Shown here: in pieces, positions 5,291 to 7,391 of the stretch
How positions within the stretch are numbered: the first letter of the stretch is position 1
Layout: every line of letters begins with the position of its first letter
Assembly (NCBI GenBank): GCA_003248775.1
Contig: QFQX01000085.1
Span: 1 to 7,391, forward strand
Length of the DNA stretch: 7,391 bases
Direction: 5' to 3'
Source: Shinella sp.
Lineage (GTDB): Bacteria; Pseudomonadota; Alphaproteobacteria; Rhizobiales; Rhizobiaceae
The notes under the pieces: model-generated
The model's database searches: none
The model's input: only the letters and a program-made list of their open reading frames with translations
What the model was told of the DNA's origin: nothing
Program-made: the position numbers and the translations under genes

Positions 5291-5611
5291 ATGGCCCTCC
5301 CGTCAGTTCACGTTATTTGCGGTTTCGCCGGCAACGATATCGGCGACAATCCCTCCCGCAGCAAAGCCGCCCTGTTCTGCGACCCGCAGTGGAGCGAAGA
5401 GCCAGCGTCCGGTACTGCGACAACGCATGTTGCTCCCGATACTGCAGGATTGCGGCCTGTGTTCCGCATCACGAACGAAGTCGATATCCGGGCGGTGCAT
5501 GGTGCCAATCCCAGCATTGCCAACGGGCCGGTCCATGTACTGCGCGCCAAGGATGGACCGCACGACCTCTATGTGAAGCCAGGTGACAAGTTCGTGTGGG
5601 AAGCGGCCTGA
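5291..5611 (+). CDS. Hypothetical phage protein, 106 aa, upstream of the tail gene
   Basis: I choose ATG 5291 because AAAGG (5279-5283) lies seven bases upstream; an in-frame ATG at 5255 has no such site. The product is a small soluble, probably all-beta protein: MALPSVHVICGFAGNDIG, then PVFRITNEVDIRAVHGANPS, and a C-terminal LRAKDGPHDLYVKPGDKFVWEA that looks like a compact beta-sandwich end. No catalytic or membrane motif is visible. Its stop overlaps the ATG of the tail protein as TGATG (5609-5613), so the two are translationally coupled. That coupling, and small beta-rich proteins often preceding phage fibre genes, suggests a virion or fibre-attachment role. This is inferred only. Confidence 0.75.
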   Translation: MALPSVHVICGFAGNDIGDNPSRSKAALFCDPQWSEEPASGTATTHVAPDTAGLRPVFRITNEVDIRAVHGANPSIANGPVHVLRAKDGPHDLYVKPGDKFVWEAA

Positions 5612-5665
5612 TGCGGAGGCTAAGCGGCCTGATGCGGAGGCTAAGCGGCCTTCGGCGGCGGCTTG
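5603..5665 (+). repeat. 21-bp tandem repeat at the tail gene start (two perfect copies plus a decayed third)
   Basis: Positions 5603-5623 and 5624-5644 are identical 21-mers starting GCGGCCTGATG; 5645-5665 is a diverged third copy. In the tail-protein frame each unit encodes a basic heptad (GLMRRLS, GLMRRLS, then GLRRRLD). Each perfect copy also carries a TGATG stop/start overlap and a GGAGG sequence, so the array duplicates possible translation starts (ATG at 5611 and 5632, with a further ATG at 5671 after the array). Confidence 0.9.
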
Positions 5666-7317
5666 ACGGAATGAGCGCCGGTCTCTCGCTCACCAGATCG
5701 TCAGGTATCATCGAGATTTCGGCCGTCGATATCGACGACGATGCAGCCGCGGGATCCGTGGTCGGCGCTTTGTCGGTGGTTGGGCTGGGGGATGGCCCGT
5801 GGGCGTATAGCCTGATCGATGATGCCGGCGGCATGTTTGCCATTGCCGGTGCAAACCTTGTCGTCGGACTGACGCCGCTCGATCACGACACCGTTCCAGC
5901 ACCGACGTTGATCGTCAGCGCAACGGATGGCTCTATCGTCGTCACGGGTAAGGTGCTGCTCAATATTCGCAGCCCACTGCCGGCATTGCCGATGGCGACA
6001 GGGACGAAGATCATCTCGCTCGGGCACAGTTTCATCCAGCGTGGCGCGTTCTCGAACACGATGGGCGCGCATACGTCCTGTGTTCGTGCCGCCATGCCTT
6101 GGGTGCGTCTATGGGATCACCGGTTTAACACCGATATGTGGTATGACGGTGCGATCCCGTGGATGACGAGCTCGAACAGGCTGGCAGGCTCTCATTCCGG
6201 CGTCGGCGGTGACCACCTCGTCAAGGAGGGGGGCGCACCGGGTACGATAGAGCGTACCCCATGGATAGCGGCCAGGCGACCGGGCATCGTGCATCTCGAC
6301 AATGGCACGAACGACATTTCCAGCGGGGTAGGGGTCACCGCTGCGGCGCAGGTAATTGAGCGACTCGATAGGCAACTGACCCTACTGCGCAACGAAGGCA
6401 TCTGGACGGTGATCCAGACCATCACGGATCGGGGAGCGTGGCCGGAGGGTAGCAATAAGGCAATCATCGTCGCAGGCGTCAATGAATGGATCAAGGCGCA
6501 GGCGGGGCGCACAGGCGTCTACGTCCTCGACCTTACCAGTCTTGGGTTCAACTATCCGACGTTTGACGCATCACTGTTCGGTACAGACATTCTGCACCCC
6601 AATCCAAAAGGGGGTAGAGCCATCGCGTCCGCGTTGCTGCCGATCCTGCAGGCGATGGTTTCTCCCGGTGAAACGTGGAACCTCAATCCCTCAGACGGCA
6701 ATATCTGGCCATCGAAAGGACTGCTCGGCACGACAGGCACGATATCCGCGTCCTACGGATCAGGGCAGGTGGCGACGGGCCATCGTGTCGTGCGCAACTC
6801 GGGTTCGGCAATCACGGCGGTCTGCTCGAAAGAAGTCATTGACGCCAGCTACGAAAAACAGGTGATCGCGTTCACGTCCAACGGCCTCGGCGCGCGCGAT
6901 GAGAACTGGCGCTTCGTCTATGGGTCCACCGCCACGCTGCTGACGACGCTCGGACTGGTCGAGGGTGACTGGTTTGAAATGCTGATGTTTGTCGAGTTCT
7001 CGGCTTCGCCGCTCTGGAACAGCATTGTCCTGCAAGCCGAACTCTACCAGTCGACCACGCTCCGGATTTCGTCCGGTACCGGGTTCATCAATCCCGATGA
7101 TGGAACGCAGGATCTGCCCCTGTCTGAGGGGTGGTCCGGCTGGCTGAGAATGATGCCCACGCTCGTCCAGGGCAGCGTGGACCGGTTCCGGCTCGACAGT
7201 CGTCCGTTGTCGATCGACCTGAACGCCAGCGTAGCCGGGACCGCTTCCTTAAAGATCAGCAAGCCCATCCTGCGCAAATGCGCCGATCCTCGGCCGGCGT
7301 GGAACCTTGCGGCCTAG
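5611..7317 (+). CDS. Tail fibre/spike-like protein: cadherin-like N-terminus plus SGNH hydrolase
   Basis: 568 residues from ATG 5611 (alternatives at 5596 GTG, 5632 and 5671). Residues 1-20 are basic heptads from the tandem repeat. Residues 25-120 resemble a cadherin-like domain (IIEISAVDIDDDAAAGSVVG, then GPWAYSLIDD, GMFAIAGANLVV and TLIVSATDGS). An SGNH/GDSL esterase domain follows at about 130-350. Block I is IISLGHSFIQ with nucleophile S140, block III is NGTND with N234, and block V is DILHPNPKGG with D326 and H329, the catalytic dyad. SGNH esterases in phage fibres typically deacetylate host surface polysaccharide. Residues 355-568 form a beta-rich module with WNLNPSDGNIW and carbohydrate-binding-like strands. 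It would sit at the virion tip and act on capsule or O-antigen. Block I has His where the classic GDS has Asp, which is tolerated in the family. Confidence 0.85.
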   Translation: MRRLSGLMRRLSGLRRRLDGMSAGLSLTRSSGIIEISAVDIDDDAAAGSVVGALSVVGLGDGPWAYSLIDDAGGMFAIAGANLVVGLTPLDHDTVPAPTLIVSATDGSIVVTGKVLLNIRSPLPALPMATGTKIISLGHSFIQRGAFSNTMGAHTSCVRAAMPWVRLWDHRFNTDMWYDGAIPWMTSSNRLAGSHSGVGGDHLVKEGGAPGTIERTPWIAARRPGIVHLDNGTNDISSGVGVTAAAQVIERLDRQLTLLRNEGIWTVIQTITDRGAWPEGSNKAIIVAGVNEWIKAQAGRTGVYVLDLTSLGFNYPTFDASLFGTDILHPNPKGGRAIASALLPILQAMVSPGETWNLNPSDGNIWPSKGLLGTTGTISASYGSGQVATGHRVVRNSGSAITAVCSKEVIDASYEKQVIAFTSNGLGARDENWRFVYGSTATLLTTLGLVEGDWFEMLMFVEFSASPLWNSIVLQAELYQSTTLRISSGTGFINPDDGTQDLPLSEGWSGWLRMMPTLVQGSVDRFRLDSRPLSIDLNASVAGTASLKISKPILRKCADPRPAWNLAA

Positions 7318-7391
7318 GTCGGATCGACATTCAGGATTCCCAAATCAGTTAATCGCTGATTCATAGGCTTCCGTGTTGGACGGGAGAGCCT
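7318..7391. other. Non-coding right edge
   Basis: No gene is supported in the last 74 bases. A small stem AATCAG / CTGATT (7343-7348 and 7356-7361) with a 7-nt loop follows the tail-gene stop by about 25 nt. It lacks a T-run, so it is at most a weak terminator-like or recognition structure. Confidence 0.4.

Noticed and set aside
5603..5665. CRISPR-like array
   Set aside because: The units are directly tandem with no spacers and encode in-frame heptads, so this is a coding tandem repeat.
7343..7361. Rho-independent terminator or attachment-site core after the tail gene
   Set aside because: The stem is only 6 AT-rich base pairs with no T-run. There is no matching second copy in the window to support an att site.

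Overview
The window is a 7.4 kb piece of an alphaproteobacterial temperate phage or prophage. The DNA is GC-rich. The integrase, the DUF1376-type replication protein, the Gp37/Gp68 protein and the scaffold-like protein all resemble versions common in phages of Sphingomonadales and Rhizobiales. That host assignment comes from protein style alone; no host gene or attachment site is visible.

Layout. Positions 1-2258 hold a leftward (minus-strand) lysogeny operon, read in the order Gp37/Gp68 C-terminal fragment, Cys-rich putative zinc protein, 96-aa unknown protein, excisionase-like protein, tyrosine integrase. The first three junctions are 4-nt stop/start overlaps and the last is a 181-nt overlap. 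The integrase runs off the left edge before its C-terminal catalytic box. From about 2255 the rightward strand takes over: a DUF1376-type replication protein without its N-terminus, a scaffold-like head protein without an obvious start, and a 57-aa CsrA-like protein. Next come a 196-aa fusion of a phage domain to a DUF2829/Tad2 (anti-Thoeris) domain and a small half zinc-ribbon protein. A leftward SieB-type superinfection-exclusion membrane protein (4593-5126) interrupts this series. It is followed by a 106-aa protein of unknown role and a 568-aa tail fibre/spike-like protein with a cadherin-like N-terminus and an SGNH hydrolase domain.

What stands out. (1) A DUF2829/Tad2 domain is fused to the C-terminus of another phage domain, about 100 nt from a SieB-like exclusion gene, giving a small counter-defence and exclusion cluster. 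(2) Several genes appear cut at junctions. The leftward Gp37/Gp68 gene and the rightward DUF1376 gene have both lost their 5' ends at the same point (about 2253-2260, at a GGTACC palindrome). That is where a temperate phage normally keeps its repressor, cro and early promoters. The replication-to-head transition (2740-2925) and the end of the zinc ribbon (about 4590) also look like joints. The window may therefore be a deletion-collapsed or remnant phage genome, or a chimeric assembly; the sequence alone cannot decide. (3) A 21-bp tandem repeat at a TGATG stop/start overlap encodes a basic heptad repeat at the start of the tail protein and repeats the start and Shine-Dalgarno signals. (4) A 14-nt element, GGCGCATGAGTGCC, occurs just upstream of two different genes.

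Every functional assignment is from motifs read by eye; no database search was possible.
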